Shown here: positions 42,596 to 51,679 of the stretch, one piece after another | Layout of the letters: every line of letters begins with the position of its first letter | Numbering within the stretch: position 1 is the stretch's first letter | Source of the DNA: Pseudoalteromonas sp. HM-SA03 | Lineage (GTDB): Bacteria > Pseudomonadota > Gammaproteobacteria > Enterobacterales > Alteromonadaceae | NCBI RefSeq assembly: GCF_002289345.1 | Contig: NZ_NSDG01000039.1 | Span: forward strand, 32,747 to 96,746 | DNA: 64,000 nucleotides | Direction of reading: 5' to 3' | The notes under the pieces: model-generated | Told to the model about the DNA's origin: nothing | The model's database searches: none | Seen by the model: the letters and a program-made list of their open reading frames with translations, nothing else | Translations under genes and position numbers: made by a program

Positions 42596-44731
42596 CTATT
42601 GATTCGCAACCGTAAGCTCTACCACTTCTTTCTTGGCCGATATTCGATTCATCAAAAGCACATCGTTGTCGTTAATGTCGGTGAGATAGTCAACACTGGT
42701 AGGCACTTCGCCAAGAACAGTAAACGACGCTTTGTCTAAATTATAGGACCAAAGTTGATTGTCTTCATTGACGCCATATATCCCATTGCCGCGCATTACA
42801 AAAGATTTTCCTCTGCCCCCTTGGTTGGTTAGTGCACTGATCCGCTGAGGTTCAACAGCGCCTATTTGCCAAAACTGATCAAGTCTATCTTTATACACAA
42901 CTTTACCGTGTTCACTTTCAAGTGCCCAAAGCACAGGTCGCTGCGTCAGTATTTGAAACGATTGTTGAGCAAGATCATAAGCTGCTAACTTCATTTCTCC
43001 CTTTACCCTAATCTGTGTTAGCGCACGTTGTTTTACACTTTTCCATTGATATAAGCGTAAAACAGGGTAGGTGTGCGGGTAAGATGTCAAGCTACCATCT
43101 AAAGCAATTTGCGTCAGTACACCACTGGCACTGACCAATATGCTTTGGCCATCCTCAGCCCAGTGGATCCCGCGAACAAAAGTATCTAAGGGGAAGTTGG
43201 TCAGTTGTCGCGTGTTATTGCCATCGCTTAACCACACCTGTTCAGTACCAGAGCGCTCCGACCAAAATGCCACTAAGTCTCCATCAGGCTGAAAAACGGC
43301 ATAATCTTCACCAAGATTGGTTCGCGCAAAGCTGGTATATGTTTGAGCGCCTTGTGCTAACTGTGTCAGCGGTAATTTGACGATATCGCTGTCGTAAGGC
43401 CCTTTGATCATCAGTACACTTTTGCCATCAGGACGAAATTCGGGCTGCCTCATTCGATCTGAAAACGGCAATTGAATTTTACTCACAAGCCCTTCATAAG
43501 TCAGGCTAAATAGCTGACGTCCGGTACTAAAAATCAATTGCTGATTGAGTGGGTCAAAACTTGGGTAGATATCGTGAAATTTAGTAATTTCCGGCGGCCG
43601 CTGGATCTGGTGGCTAGAGATCAACTCACCGTCAGGTTTTAGCATATCGATATAATGTAGGCCATCTGCATGAATACTACTGACCGCGATTAAATCATCT
43701 TGAGGAGAATAGGCGTAATCAATCAACGTCCCCTCTTCTACGGTATAAAGATCAGCACTGCTGTCGCCATCAATGGAATAATTGATCAGCTTCCAGCGTT
43801 CGCCTTGTTTTTGCTTCAATACCACATTGCCATCGTTTAGCCAGATAGGCTTATCAACCACTGAGTTTTTACACTGGAGAATTACTTTTGGCTGCTGAGG
43901 GCTTTTCAATGCTTTAGTAAAATCGAGTGTTACCAGGTCGTAGCAGCGCTTTTGTGTAACGGGCTCGCTACAAGCGTCGGTGGCCAAAAACAGTAACTGC
44001 TCACCATCTTTTGAGAAACTATGCCTGCCGTATGCTCCCCAGCTCTTTGTGAGTAGGATCTCTTGCTGGGTATCCGCCTTTTTTGCCCATATCTTATTAT
44101 CACAAAACTTATCTAAATAGCGGTGAAAAACAATGTATTGACCATCTGGGGAATAGCTTGCATCAAATTCTTTGTCGTCAGTTGCGGTCAATGAACGTAA
44201 GCTATCAAAAGTCAGGGGGGAAGGTTTTTTCATGGAAAAATGTTGATAACTAATGGCTCCAAGCACCATAGTTACAGCAAGTAAAACAAACACATAAAGA
44301 ATGGGTTTATGTTTATTCTGACTTTGATTGAGGTGTTTATCTTGTTGCACTTCAGGCTCTGGGACTGGCATCACCTCGAGTTGCGGCTCAGTATTCGTCA
44401 ACGCGTTGGTTTGATCCTCCCAACGTACTTCACACTCTAAGCTATATCCTTTTTTAGCATGGGTTTGAATGTAACCTTGCACCTTACCATCATCCCCAAG
44501 CGCTTTTCTCAATTGCGCAATACTGCGCTGCAAAGTGTTAGGAGAGACCACGGTATCTGGCCATACTGCATCAAGCAGAACATCAAGGCTAATCACTTTA
44601 CCTTGGTTTTGGGCTAAACAAGTTAATACCGCCAGCGCCTTTGGTGCAAGTGTTTGACATTCACCTTGATGTGAAATCTGGTTACGTGATAAATCTACAA
44701 AAAAATCACCAACCCAATATTGTTCTACCAT
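42596..44731 (-). CDS. CadC-like winged-helix regulator with periplasmic beta-propeller
   Basis: A 711-residue one-component regulator. Residues 1-105 are an OmpR-type winged helix (LAPKALAVLTCLAQNQGKVI, then VVSPNTLQRSIAQLRKALGD). A single span lies at about 142-162. The large periplasmic part has repeated TolB/WD40-like units (DASYSPDGQYIVFHR, FSKDGEQLLFL, FRPDGKSVLMIKG, FQPDGDLVAFW). Such proteins sense an envelope signal and bind DNA from the membrane. It is divergent from an esterase gene across 232 bases. Signal unknown. Confidence 0.88.
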   Translation of the reverse strand: MVEQYWVGDFFVDLSRNQISHQGECQTLAPKALAVLTCLAQNQGKVISLDVLLDAVWPDTVVSPNTLQRSIAQLRKALGDDGKVQGYIQTHAKKGYSLECEVRWEDQTNALTNTEPQLEVMPVPEPEVQQDKHLNQSQNKHKPILYVFVLLAVTMVLGAISYQHFSMKKPSPLTFDSLRSLTATDDKEFDASYSPDGQYIVFHRYLDKFCDNKIWAKKADTQQEILLTKSWGAYGRHSFSKDGEQLLFLATDACSEPVTQKRCYDLVTLDFTKALKSPQQPKVILQCKNSVVDKPIWLNDGNVVLKQKQGERWKLINYSIDGDSSADLYTVEEGTLIDYAYSPQDDLIAVSSIHADGLHYIDMLKPDGELISSHQIQRPPEITKFHDIYPSFDPLNQQLIFSTGRQLFSLTYEGLVSKIQLPFSDRMRQPEFRPDGKSVLMIKGPYDSDIVKLPLTQLAQGAQTYTSFARTNLGEDYAVFQPDGDLVAFWSERSGTEQVWLSDGNNTRQLTNFPLDTFVRGIHWAEDGQSILVSASGVLTQIALDGSLTSYPHTYPVLRLYQWKSVKQRALTQIRVKGEMKLAAYDLAQQSFQILTQRPVLWALESEHGKVVYKDRLDQFWQIGAVEPQRISALTNQGGRGKSFVMRGNGIYGVNEDNQLWSYNLDKASFTVLGEVPTSVDYLTDINDNDVLLMNRISAKKEVVELTVANQ

Positions 44732-44963
44732 AAATCCCCAATATGCCTAGCGCACGCGCTAACAACGCCGATTATTATCATTATTAATATCAGAATAAAC
44801 CCGAACCAGTTTGAACTCAACAATATAACCAACTGATAAGTTTAGTTTTTTAATACAAAGATAAAATTCAGCACAACATCAAGTGTACGTCATGCTTTTG
44901 TGGCTCACGCTGCTAAATTAGTGGCCTTAACTGCTTTAAAAATAACATGAAAGAAGGAAAAAT

Positions 44964-45803
44964 ATGATGAAACGTTTGTTGTTTATACTGATATTACTCC
45001 TATTTTGTAACTTACTGAATGCAAATGAATTACCGCAATATACAATACCCGGAACGCAAGTTGTGCCACTAAAAGATTCCACTACTGGCCATCAATATGA
45101 GCTTTATATCAAGCTGCCAGAAGGATACTCAAAAGATAAAGGTTATCCTGTGCTCTATTTTACAGATGCGATATGGCATATTGAGGCGTTTTCATCCACA
45201 ACATTTTTTCTATTTGAAGAGATAATTCTCGTCGGTATTTCTTGGCGAAAAAATATTGACCCAACCTTGCTTCAGGAAAAGGGCCCTCATTTTAGCCGCT
45301 TCGCAGATTACTCTTTTACTAAGTCTAAAGATGCTGAGCGCCAGCGAAAATATCAATTTGGCCAAGCTGACACTCACACGGCTTTTATTCGCAATCAAGT
45401 TATTAAGTATGTTGAAAACAATTACTCAGTAAAACCCAATAGTCGCAGTTATTTTGGCTATTCTCTCGGTGGACTATTTGGCGCCTATATACTGCTCACC
45501 AAACCAGACACCTTTGACAACTATATGCTAGGCAGTCCATCAGTCAGACAACTGGATGCGCTAAAAGCACTCTCTAGCTCCAAACAACCACTCAAAGGAA
45601 AAGTGTTTATCTCTGTTGGTAAAGAAGAACAGAAGTTAGCACCGCAAATCGACGCATTTATCGACTACCTAAAAAGTAAACAAAGTGACGACCTATCACT
45701 ACACAAAACAGTGCCCTATGGTACACATCAAACCGCTTTCCCTGAAACTGCAGTACATAGTATCAATTGGTTAAAGTCTATTTATGGGAGTAGTCAGGAA
45801 TAA
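44964..45803 (+). CDS. Exported alpha/beta-hydrolase (esterase D-like)
   Basis: A protein of 279 residues with a signal peptide (about 1-20). The fold matches the esterase D / IroE family: the nucleophile elbow is GYSLGG with Ser167, and the likely catalytic His lies in YGTHQTAFPE near 257. The family hydrolyses small esters, including siderophore esters in iron loci, but no such genes are next to it. AAGGAA precedes the ATG. The divergent CadC-like regulator may control it. Confidence 0.8.
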   Translation: MMKRLLFILILLLFCNLLNANELPQYTIPGTQVVPLKDSTTGHQYELYIKLPEGYSKDKGYPVLYFTDAIWHIEAFSSTTFFLFEEIILVGISWRKNIDPTLLQEKGPHFSRFADYSFTKSKDAERQRKYQFGQADTHTAFIRNQVIKYVENNYSVKPNSRSYFGYSLGGLFGAYILLTKPDTFDNYMLGSPSVRQLDALKALSSSKQPLKGKVFISVGKEEQKLAPQIDAFIDYLKSKQSDDLSLHKTVPYGTHQTAFPETAVHSINWLKSIYGSSQE

Positions 45804-46076
45804 AGTGACACCCATGCCGCACTAAGGATAATGCAACAAAAAACTTAAAAATCAACACTTTAAATTTTAAAGATGTAAGTTTTAGAGCTACTAGTAAAGG
45901 TCCATTTCTCACATCAATGGAAGCTTTGTCTGCCTCCACCCCAGCGTTCGCTTTGGTAAAATACTGCCAAAGCGAACAAAACTTACCGGCTGCTTGCTTT
46001 TTATCCAGCTTCATACCAAAATCAATGTAACCAATATCAGTTACTTACTTAAATGTAACCAAATTAAGTTACCTTT

Positions 46077-46685
46077 ATGACATCAATACCTCAAGGTGCG
46101 GTGATCACAGCAGACATTGTCGGCTCACAATCGCTGTCACAACTACAACTTACAAGGCTGCAAAGCGAGTTAAAGGATTACTTAGCTGAAATAGCGACTG
46201 TGGAACAGAGCTATTATAGTTTTTACCGCGGCGACGGCTTTCAGCTTGTGTTGCCAGATGCTACGAAACTGTTCAATGTGGCATTACAGCTACGGTTGTT
46301 TTTAATTAGCCGACATAGCGATGCTAGACTCAGCCTTGCGGTCGGTGAAGTTAATATCACAGCAGCAGATTTATCAACCGCAACAGGTGCTGCGCTGGTA
46401 CTTGCGGGCCGAGGGTTGGACGCAATTGGACAAGCAAGACTCAGGTATAACAATGACAGTAATGCCCACTTTGCACTAAATCTGGCATTTGTGGATTTAT
46501 TACTTTCGAACTTAACCCAAAAACAAGCAGAGGCCGCTTTTATTCATATTTCACACCCTAACTTGAGCCATGCCGATATCGCAAAACAACTCAGCACCAG
46601 TCGGGTGAACGTGACTAAGTTACTCAATAGCGCACACTATGCTTTATTAGACCAATTTTTAGCAATTGCACGCTCACACCAATAG
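46077..46685 (+). CDS. SatD-like protein with C-terminal helix-turn-helix
   Basis: A 202-residue protein. The N-terminal part (GAVITADIVGSQ, FYRGDGFQLVLPD) matches the SatD family pattern and looks like a degenerate nucleotidyl-cyclase-type fold; the C-terminal 50 residues (LSHADIAKQLSTSRVNVTKLLN) form a helix-turn-helix. It is followed 38 bases later by a DUF3307 membrane protein, the same pairing as SatD-SatE in streptococci. A DNA-binding or nucleotide-sensing role is inference. Confidence 0.7.
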   Translation: MTSIPQGAVITADIVGSQSLSQLQLTRLQSELKDYLAEIATVEQSYYSFYRGDGFQLVLPDATKLFNVALQLRLFLISRHSDARLSLAVGEVNITAADLSTATGAALVLAGRGLDAIGQARLRYNNDSNAHFALNLAFVDLLLSNLTQKQAEAAFIHISHPNLSHADIAKQLSTSRVNVTKLLNSAHYALLDQFLAIARSHQ

Positions 46686-46723
46686 TCGAATGCTCAACAC
46701 TTAAATATCACGAGGTGGACTTA

Positions 46724-47479
46724 ATGAACGAATGGCAAGTATTGTTATTGTGGTTAGTAATAGGCCACACAATCACTGACTTTTACCTCCAACCTATGAG
46801 CTGGGTGCATGACAGAAATACCCGTCACTATAAGTCCATCAAGTTGTTGTGGCATAGTGTCGCGCATGGCGGGGCTGCACTTGCAATCATCCTACTTTGG
46901 CAGTCGACTTTGTTTTGGGGAGCACAGTGGAATGCGCTGCTCTTTGCGCTAGCGGTAGGTATTAGCCACTATTGTATCGACTTAGCTAAATCCTATTCTA
47001 ACAAAGGCGTTATTCCTTTTGTGCTAGATCAATGTGCACATATTGTCATATTAGTGGCCGTCACTTGGCAAATTGCTGAACCTGAAATTGCACTCAGTGC
47101 CTTTGCAAAGCCTTTTGCCAATGTCCAGCTGCTAATATTGGTTGTGGGCTATTTAATGGTATTGCATCCTGCATCGATATTCACCAGCATGCTGCTTGAG
47201 CGTTGGCAACTCAATAATTTAGCTCTTGATAGCCTGCCGCAAGCAGGAAGTTTAATCGGTCAACTTGAACGTGTATTACTACTAAGCTGTGTGTTACTGG
47301 ATAGCTGGGCTGCTATCGGCTTTATTCTCGCCGCTAAATCGGTATTTCGCTTTGGCGATCTAACCCAAAGCCAAGACAGAAAGCTCACCGAATACGTGAT
47401 GTTGGGCACGCTTGTCAGTGTGTTGCTGGCACTTGTGGTCGGCGTCTTAATCAAACCATTTATGCCCATTCAATTGTAA
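46724..47479 (+). CDS. DUF3307 membrane protein
   Basis: A 251-residue inner-membrane protein with about six spans. The N-terminal signature GHTITDFYLQPMSWVHDRN with several His (LLWHSVAHGG, GISHYCIDLAK) matches DUF3307, suggesting a metal or proton site. ATG at 46724 has GAGG nine bases before it; the GTG at 46715 adds three residues. It is paired with the preceding SatD-like gene. Function unknown. Confidence 0.8.
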   Translation: MNEWQVLLLWLVIGHTITDFYLQPMSWVHDRNTRHYKSIKLLWHSVAHGGAALAIILLWQSTLFWGAQWNALLFALAVGISHYCIDLAKSYSNKGVIPFVLDQCAHIVILVAVTWQIAEPEIALSAFAKPFANVQLLILVVGYLMVLHPASIFTSMLLERWQLNNLALDSLPQAGSLIGQLERVLLLSCVLLDSWAAIGFILAAKSVFRFGDLTQSQDRKLTEYVMLGTLVSVLLALVVGVLIKPFMPIQL

Positions 47480-48095
47480 TTTAATCCATTCCGCGCCTTG
47501 ACATTTAATCTAGGGTCTGTGTATCTTTCAAGTTTGTTTTTGCAGCAGTTTGATTGGTATTGATACAAGGCAGAGCCAGCGTAGCATAGTTGCTCTATGT
47601 AAGTCAGGCGATAAAGACTTTATGCTCCTGCAAAGTCACCTTACTCCACATCCTTGTGGGGCAACACAGAGAAAATGCCAATCAAGCGCAGCCCTTTGGG
47701 TTCACCTGAGTGCGCTTTGTTCATTGTTGCTCAACTTTTGCCTAGATTACTAGGCGGCAAGTCGAGCGTCGCGACCAAAACACACTCAGGAGAACAAAAG
47801 TCAAACAGCAAAGATCAACAGGCCCTTGTGCCTGCAAAATAAACATAGGCACGATTTATCGCTAATTATTTGCCTCTATTCGTTTTATTTCCTCATTAGG
47901 AGTTGCCATCACAATGAATAACTAAGCCCTTTGTAACTGACGAACTTATTATTAATTTCCAGTGCAAGGCTTATGGTTATCTTTGAGGCTTCTCAGACTA
48001 ATTTATAGACTCTCATTTTCTATTTTACTGTTTATGGCTTTTACGAGTCTTTGTGCCTTTAGCCTTTTGCACTGCTGCAACTAGGAGCAGTAATT
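47480..48095. other. Spacer with 315-bp MITE and long leader of the ABC-F gene
   Basis: After the MITE (47512-47826), about 270 bases precede the ABC-F gene. They hold no supported gene. Frames inside the MITE (47550-47842) are chance. The distance would allow a regulatory leader, as is common for ABC-F genes, but no clear attenuator stem was seen. Confidence 0.6.
47512..47826. mobile_element. MITE-like element, 315 bp
   Basis: Non-coding element with inverted ends (AGGGTCTGTGTATCTTT against AGGGCCTGTTGATCTTT). Its ends match those of the 52-bp element at 18241-18292. No clear target duplication is visible beyond a possible TA on the left. No transposase gene. Confidence 0.75.
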
Positions 48096-49628
48096 ATGCC
48101 TTGGATACAGTTAAAACAAGCAAACTTGACGCTTGCAAATGGTCACTGTTTATTTTGCGATGTCGACTTAACAATAGAGCGACAGTTTATTGCGATAACA
48201 GGCCCAAATGGGGCGGGCAAATCACACTTACTCAAAGCCCTATCCGGTGAACAGCCTCTAACCTCGGGTGAGCACCAAAGTCATGGGAAATGCTTTTATC
48301 TCCCACAAGATGCGACCAGCCGCTTTACCACCGTTTCTGAACTACTCGGACTTGAAGAGAAGCGAGTAGCGCTGCATCGAGCCCATCAGGGGTTAGCCTC
48401 TGAGCACGATTTTGAATTAATCTCAGATGATTGGCAGTTAGAAACAACTTGGCAAGCAACACTTGCGCCACTAGAACTCACTTTGGAAACCCCCTTTACA
48501 AGGCTTAGTCCAGGAGAGCGAATGCGTGTTTATATTGAGATACTACAATCTCAGCCTGCAATCCTATTACTGGATGAGCCGAGTAACCACATGGACAGCA
48601 ACAATAAGCACTGGCTAGCTGAGCAGCTAAAGCACCACAAACATGGTGTGGTTGCCGTCACACACGATCCTATTTTATTGGATGCAGCCGACCATATACT
48701 GCACATAAAACAGGGGGAGCTAACTCATCACTCGCTTGGGTTTGACGCCTTCAGAGAAGCGCTACTTCAAACTCAAGCTCGACAAAAACAACAACACTTG
48801 GCAAATCGCGCAGCACAAAAAGCACTTAAACAAGCCATGATTGCAGCGGATCTGCAACATCAACGGCAGGAGAATAAAGGAAAAGCACAAGTGCGCGCTG
48901 GTAGCCAAAGTAAACTGGTTGCTGACTTTAAGTCAGACAGAGGAAGTAAGCGTCATGCCGGACAAACCCATAAAATTCAGCAAGCTCAAGATAGGGTTAA
49001 GAAAAATGCAGTTTACTATCGAGAAGACAAACAGCAGTTTCATTTTAATTCAGCTCTGCGAGCGAAAGAAAAGATCCGCTTATGCGAAGCCGAATTGTGC
49101 TTTGGACCAGAAAAGACAGTGAACCTTTTTGCGGATACAACACAAAAGCTCAGGATAATAGGAGACAACGGCATCGGAAAATCGACCTTGCTTAAAACCC
49201 TTGCGGGTAAGCTAGAGTTAAAACGCGGAGAAATCCAGCGCCCAACAACATCTGTTTACTTAGATCAGCATTGTGCTTGGCTTGAGCAGGGCGCTTGCAT
49301 TTTAGATATTGCCGAGCGCTTACTTGATACGCCACATCATAATATAATCACCAGCTTTGCAAGCGTTGGTCTTAAGCTTGATCAGATTTCAGGGCCTATT
49401 ACGAGCCTCAGTGGTGGCGAGAGAATGAAAGCGGCCATCATACTGGCAGTGCAACTGCAAGGCTTTTTACTGCTTGACGAGCCGGATAATCACCTCGACC
49501 TTGAAGCACAAGGAGAGCTTGCTGCCATGCTCAATCAACTTCCTTGTGGATTTATACTGGTCTCTCACAATGAGTATTTTTGCACTCAGCTTACCAACAT
49601 AAAAGCGCTACTACTGCGTGATCAATAA
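48096..49628 (+). CDS. ABC-F family ATPase
   Basis: A 510-residue protein with two fused ABC ATPase domains and no membrane spans. Domain 1: Walker A GPNGAGKSHLLKAL, signature LSPGERMRVYIEIL, Walker B LLLDEPSNHMD. The interdomain linker (about 215-330) is long, basic and Gln rich. Domain 2: GDNGIGKSTLLKTL, signature LSGGERMKAAIIL, FLLLDEPDNHLD. ABC-F proteins act on the ribosome in translation quality control or antibiotic protection; which applies here is not shown. AGGAG precedes the ATG. Confidence 0.9.
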   Translation: MPWIQLKQANLTLANGHCLFCDVDLTIERQFIAITGPNGAGKSHLLKALSGEQPLTSGEHQSHGKCFYLPQDATSRFTTVSELLGLEEKRVALHRAHQGLASEHDFELISDDWQLETTWQATLAPLELTLETPFTRLSPGERMRVYIEILQSQPAILLLDEPSNHMDSNNKHWLAEQLKHHKHGVVAVTHDPILLDAADHILHIKQGELTHHSLGFDAFREALLQTQARQKQQHLANRAAQKALKQAMIAADLQHQRQENKGKAQVRAGSQSKLVADFKSDRGSKRHAGQTHKIQQAQDRVKKNAVYYREDKQQFHFNSALRAKEKIRLCEAELCFGPEKTVNLFADTTQKLRIIGDNGIGKSTLLKTLAGKLELKRGEIQRPTTSVYLDQHCAWLEQGACILDIAERLLDTPHHNIITSFASVGLKLDQISGPITSLSGGERMKAAIILAVQLQGFLLLDEPDNHLDLEAQGELAAMLNQLPCGFILVSHNEYFCTQLTNIKALLLRDQ

Positions 49629-49642
49629 TTATAGAAAGAAGA

Positions 49643-49672
49643 AAAGGGGGAGGAAGGAACGCCTCCCCCTTT
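49643..49672. terminator. Probable bidirectional terminator between ABC-F and DUF4198 genes
   Basis: An 11-bp perfect stem AAAGGGGGAGG / CCTCCCCCTTT with an 8-nt loop. On the minus strand a T/C-rich run follows. It lies 14 bases after the ABC-F stop and 86 bases after the DUF4198 stop. Confidence 0.5.
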
Positions 49673-49757
49673 GGGCACTTAGTGGCGTCTCTGTTATGAC
49701 CACTAAATAAAATAGGCTGAGACGACTGCACGTCTCAAACCACATGGGGACGGTTAG

Positions 49758-50585
49758 TTAAAGCGGTAATACCTCGAGGGTCGTGACATAGCTGCCGGCA
49801 CGTTTTGTGGCGGGTGCTTGTGCTTTGTCGTCTTCATATTCCACTTCAAACCAATACATGCCTGGCTCAGATAATGTTAGCGTCACTTCACCTTTGGCAT
49901 TTGTTGTATATTTGCTTGGTTGACTATTATCACGGTACTTTTCATCCTGACGCACTACTATCACTTCTGCCCCGTTGGCAGGTTCACCATCCATCGTATA
50001 CTGCAAGGTAATTGGTTCACCGGTGTACAAATCATTAGGGTGAGTAACCGGATTTAGTTCTAGCCCTTTGCCAGTTGGCTTAAGCGCGGTGTTATTTGGT
50101 GCGCCCAAAGTTACAAAGACTTCTAATCGTCTTGCAACGTCGGTCACACTTAAATCTTTTGCCGTTTTTGGTACTTCTTTGTTAAAGGCCTCTACCGAAC
50201 CAATTTTACCGCGTCCTGGCCAGTAATGCTTTTCACCATTTTCATCAGTCCAGCGCGCCACCAGCGAGCGACTTTGATTAAACACTTTGTAAGTGCCTTG
50301 CTGATTGAGCTCAATGTCGAACACACTACGATACTTAAGTTTTGCGGCGTTCTTAAGCTCAACCTTACTTCCAGAAGGAGACAGTGCTGATAGGCGCTCT
50401 AGTGGATAAGCATAATGATCTGGGTTAAAGATCCCATTGGCGATGGCTGCATCAAACGTGATCCATTCGCTGTCACCAGACACCACGGTGGTACTTGGCT
50501 TTATCCATACTCGGTGTGCTTCACTTAACGGGCTATATGCGGCTAAGGCAACTAAGACACCAGAAACTAACGTTGAAATTTTCAC
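49758..50585 (-). CDS. Exported DUF4198 protein
   Basis: A 275-residue periplasmic protein with a signal peptide (about 1-23, SEA-HR) and the DUF4198 pattern: HRVWIKPSTTVVSGD at the mature N-terminus and a C-terminal Ig-like domain (GEVTLTLSEPGMYWFEVEYE split by turns). DUF4198 proteins accompany TonB receptors and are thought to handle metals. The start is GTG at 50585 with GGAG inside the end of the upstream gene. Last gene of the TonB receptor operon. Confidence 0.85.
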   Translation of the reverse strand: MKISTLVSGVLVALAAYSPLSEAHRVWIKPSTTVVSGDSEWITFDAAIANGIFNPDHYAYPLERLSALSPSGSKVELKNAAKLKYRSVFDIELNQQGTYKVFNQSRSLVARWTDENGEKHYWPGRGKIGSVEAFNKEVPKTAKDLSVTDVARRLEVFVTLGAPNNTALKPTGKGLELNPVTHPNDLYTGEPITLQYTMDGEPANGAEVIVVRQDEKYRDNSQPSKYTTNAKGEVTLTLSEPGMYWFEVEYEDDKAQAPATKRAGSYVTTLEVLPL

Positions 50586-50587
50586 GA

Positions 50588-51679
50588 TTAAGGCTCCATT
50601 GTTAAAATTGTTGTAGCGAGTTCAGATTTACCTTCTGCAATCACAGTGACAGGCGCAGTGATAGGTAAGGTCACTGGCAGTTTCAATACTTCACGACCTC
50701 CAAGCTCACGAGCAGCCTCTACAAACAGCGTGTATTCACCCGCAGGTAAAGCTTTAAACTCATCGCGCCAAGGGGTTAAATCAATTTTTGCCGTACCTGG
50801 ACGCCTTGTAGCACCAGTCACGCCATCTACAGGCATGGATAGGCTACGGCCGCTTCTACGCCACCAAAGGCGTAAGTCTTTTAACCACTTTTCACCTTCT
50901 TTATCCGCCATATTAACGTCATACCAAACGGCAATATCGGCAACTCGCTGTTGTTTGCTGTCTGCCAGCCATACTGCTACATAAGGTGGGTGATATTCCG
51001 CAACGTTTAAGCGCGGGATCGTGATTTCAACTTCATCAGCTTTAGCGTGCGCGGGTACCATCAGCACTAAAACAGGTAATACAAAGCCTGCTGCTACGAG
51101 CGGCCAAGTCGACTTTCTTCCTCGAGAATGCTTGTATAAAAGCCATAACCCTGTGAGTGAAAACACTACACAAGCTACTGAAAACACATCAATAAACATA
51201 CGCCATGCAAATCCTGTATTACGCCCTTTGTGAAGATCGTTAAGGTATGATACCCAACCACGATCCGTGATCTCTTGATAAAACTCACCGCTATCAAGGG
51301 CGATGCTAAACCAGCCATCGCCACCAGCTCTTGGCAGCGCAACATACAATTCGTACTCACTCCACTGCACTTGCTGTAGTGCAGGTAACGCCGAGCCTGT
51401 GTGTGACTGATACCAAGATTGAAAGCTGTGTGGCAGCGCTGTTTGCTCTGCCGCCGCGTTAAGCTGGGTCAACAGAGCGCTTGGCAGCACAGCTTCTTTA
51501 GCATATGTGGTCGGTGCAGCTTCTATCTGGCTTGCGTGATTTAAGGTGATCCCAGTCACGGCAAACAGCAGCATTCCCACCAAACACACGGCAGAGCTCA
51601 TCCAATGCCAAGTGCGCCAATCAAACAGCTTTTTAAGCCGCCGATTCGACGACTTAGCCGCTGAGCGAGCTCGTATCAT
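50588..51679 (-). CDS. PepSY-type membrane domain fused to a DUF2271 domain
   Basis: A 363-residue protein. The N-terminal half has the PepSY-associated membrane helix (WRTWHWMSSAVCLVGMLLFAVTG split at residue 37) and SYLNDLHKGRNTGFAWRMFID; two further spans lie near 175-195 and 205-222. The C-terminal half (DEVEITIPRLNVAEYHPPYVAVW onward) is a DUF2271 domain facing the periplasm. ATG at 51679 overlaps the receptor stop (TAATG) and has GGAG in front. It probably serves iron release or reduction together with the receptor. Confidence 0.83.
   Translation of the reverse strand: MIRARSAAKSSNRRLKKLFDWRTWHWMSSAVCLVGMLLFAVTGITLNHASQIEAAPTTYAKEAVLPSALLTQLNAAAEQTALPHSFQSWYQSHTGSALPALQQVQWSEYELYVALPRAGGDGWFSIALDSGEFYQEITDRGWVSYLNDLHKGRNTGFAWRMFIDVFSVACVVFSLTGLWLLYKHSRGRKSTWPLVAAGFVLPVLVLMVPAHAKADEVEITIPRLNVAEYHPPYVAVWLADSKQQRVADIAVWYDVNMADKEGEKWLKDLRLWWRRSGRSLSMPVDGVTGATRRPGTAKIDLTPWRDEFKALPAGEYTLFVEAARELGGREVLKLPVTLPITAPVTVIAEGKSELATTILTMEP

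Noticed and set aside
45778..46014. 78-codon reverse frame in the esterase/SatD spacer
   Set aside because: It overlaps the end of the esterase gene, has no ribosome site and no recognisable features. The rest of the spacer (45804-46076) also shows nothing.
47550..47842. Two open frames inside the 315-bp MITE
   Set aside because: They end with the element, have no ribosome site and their composition follows the repeat, so they are chance frames.
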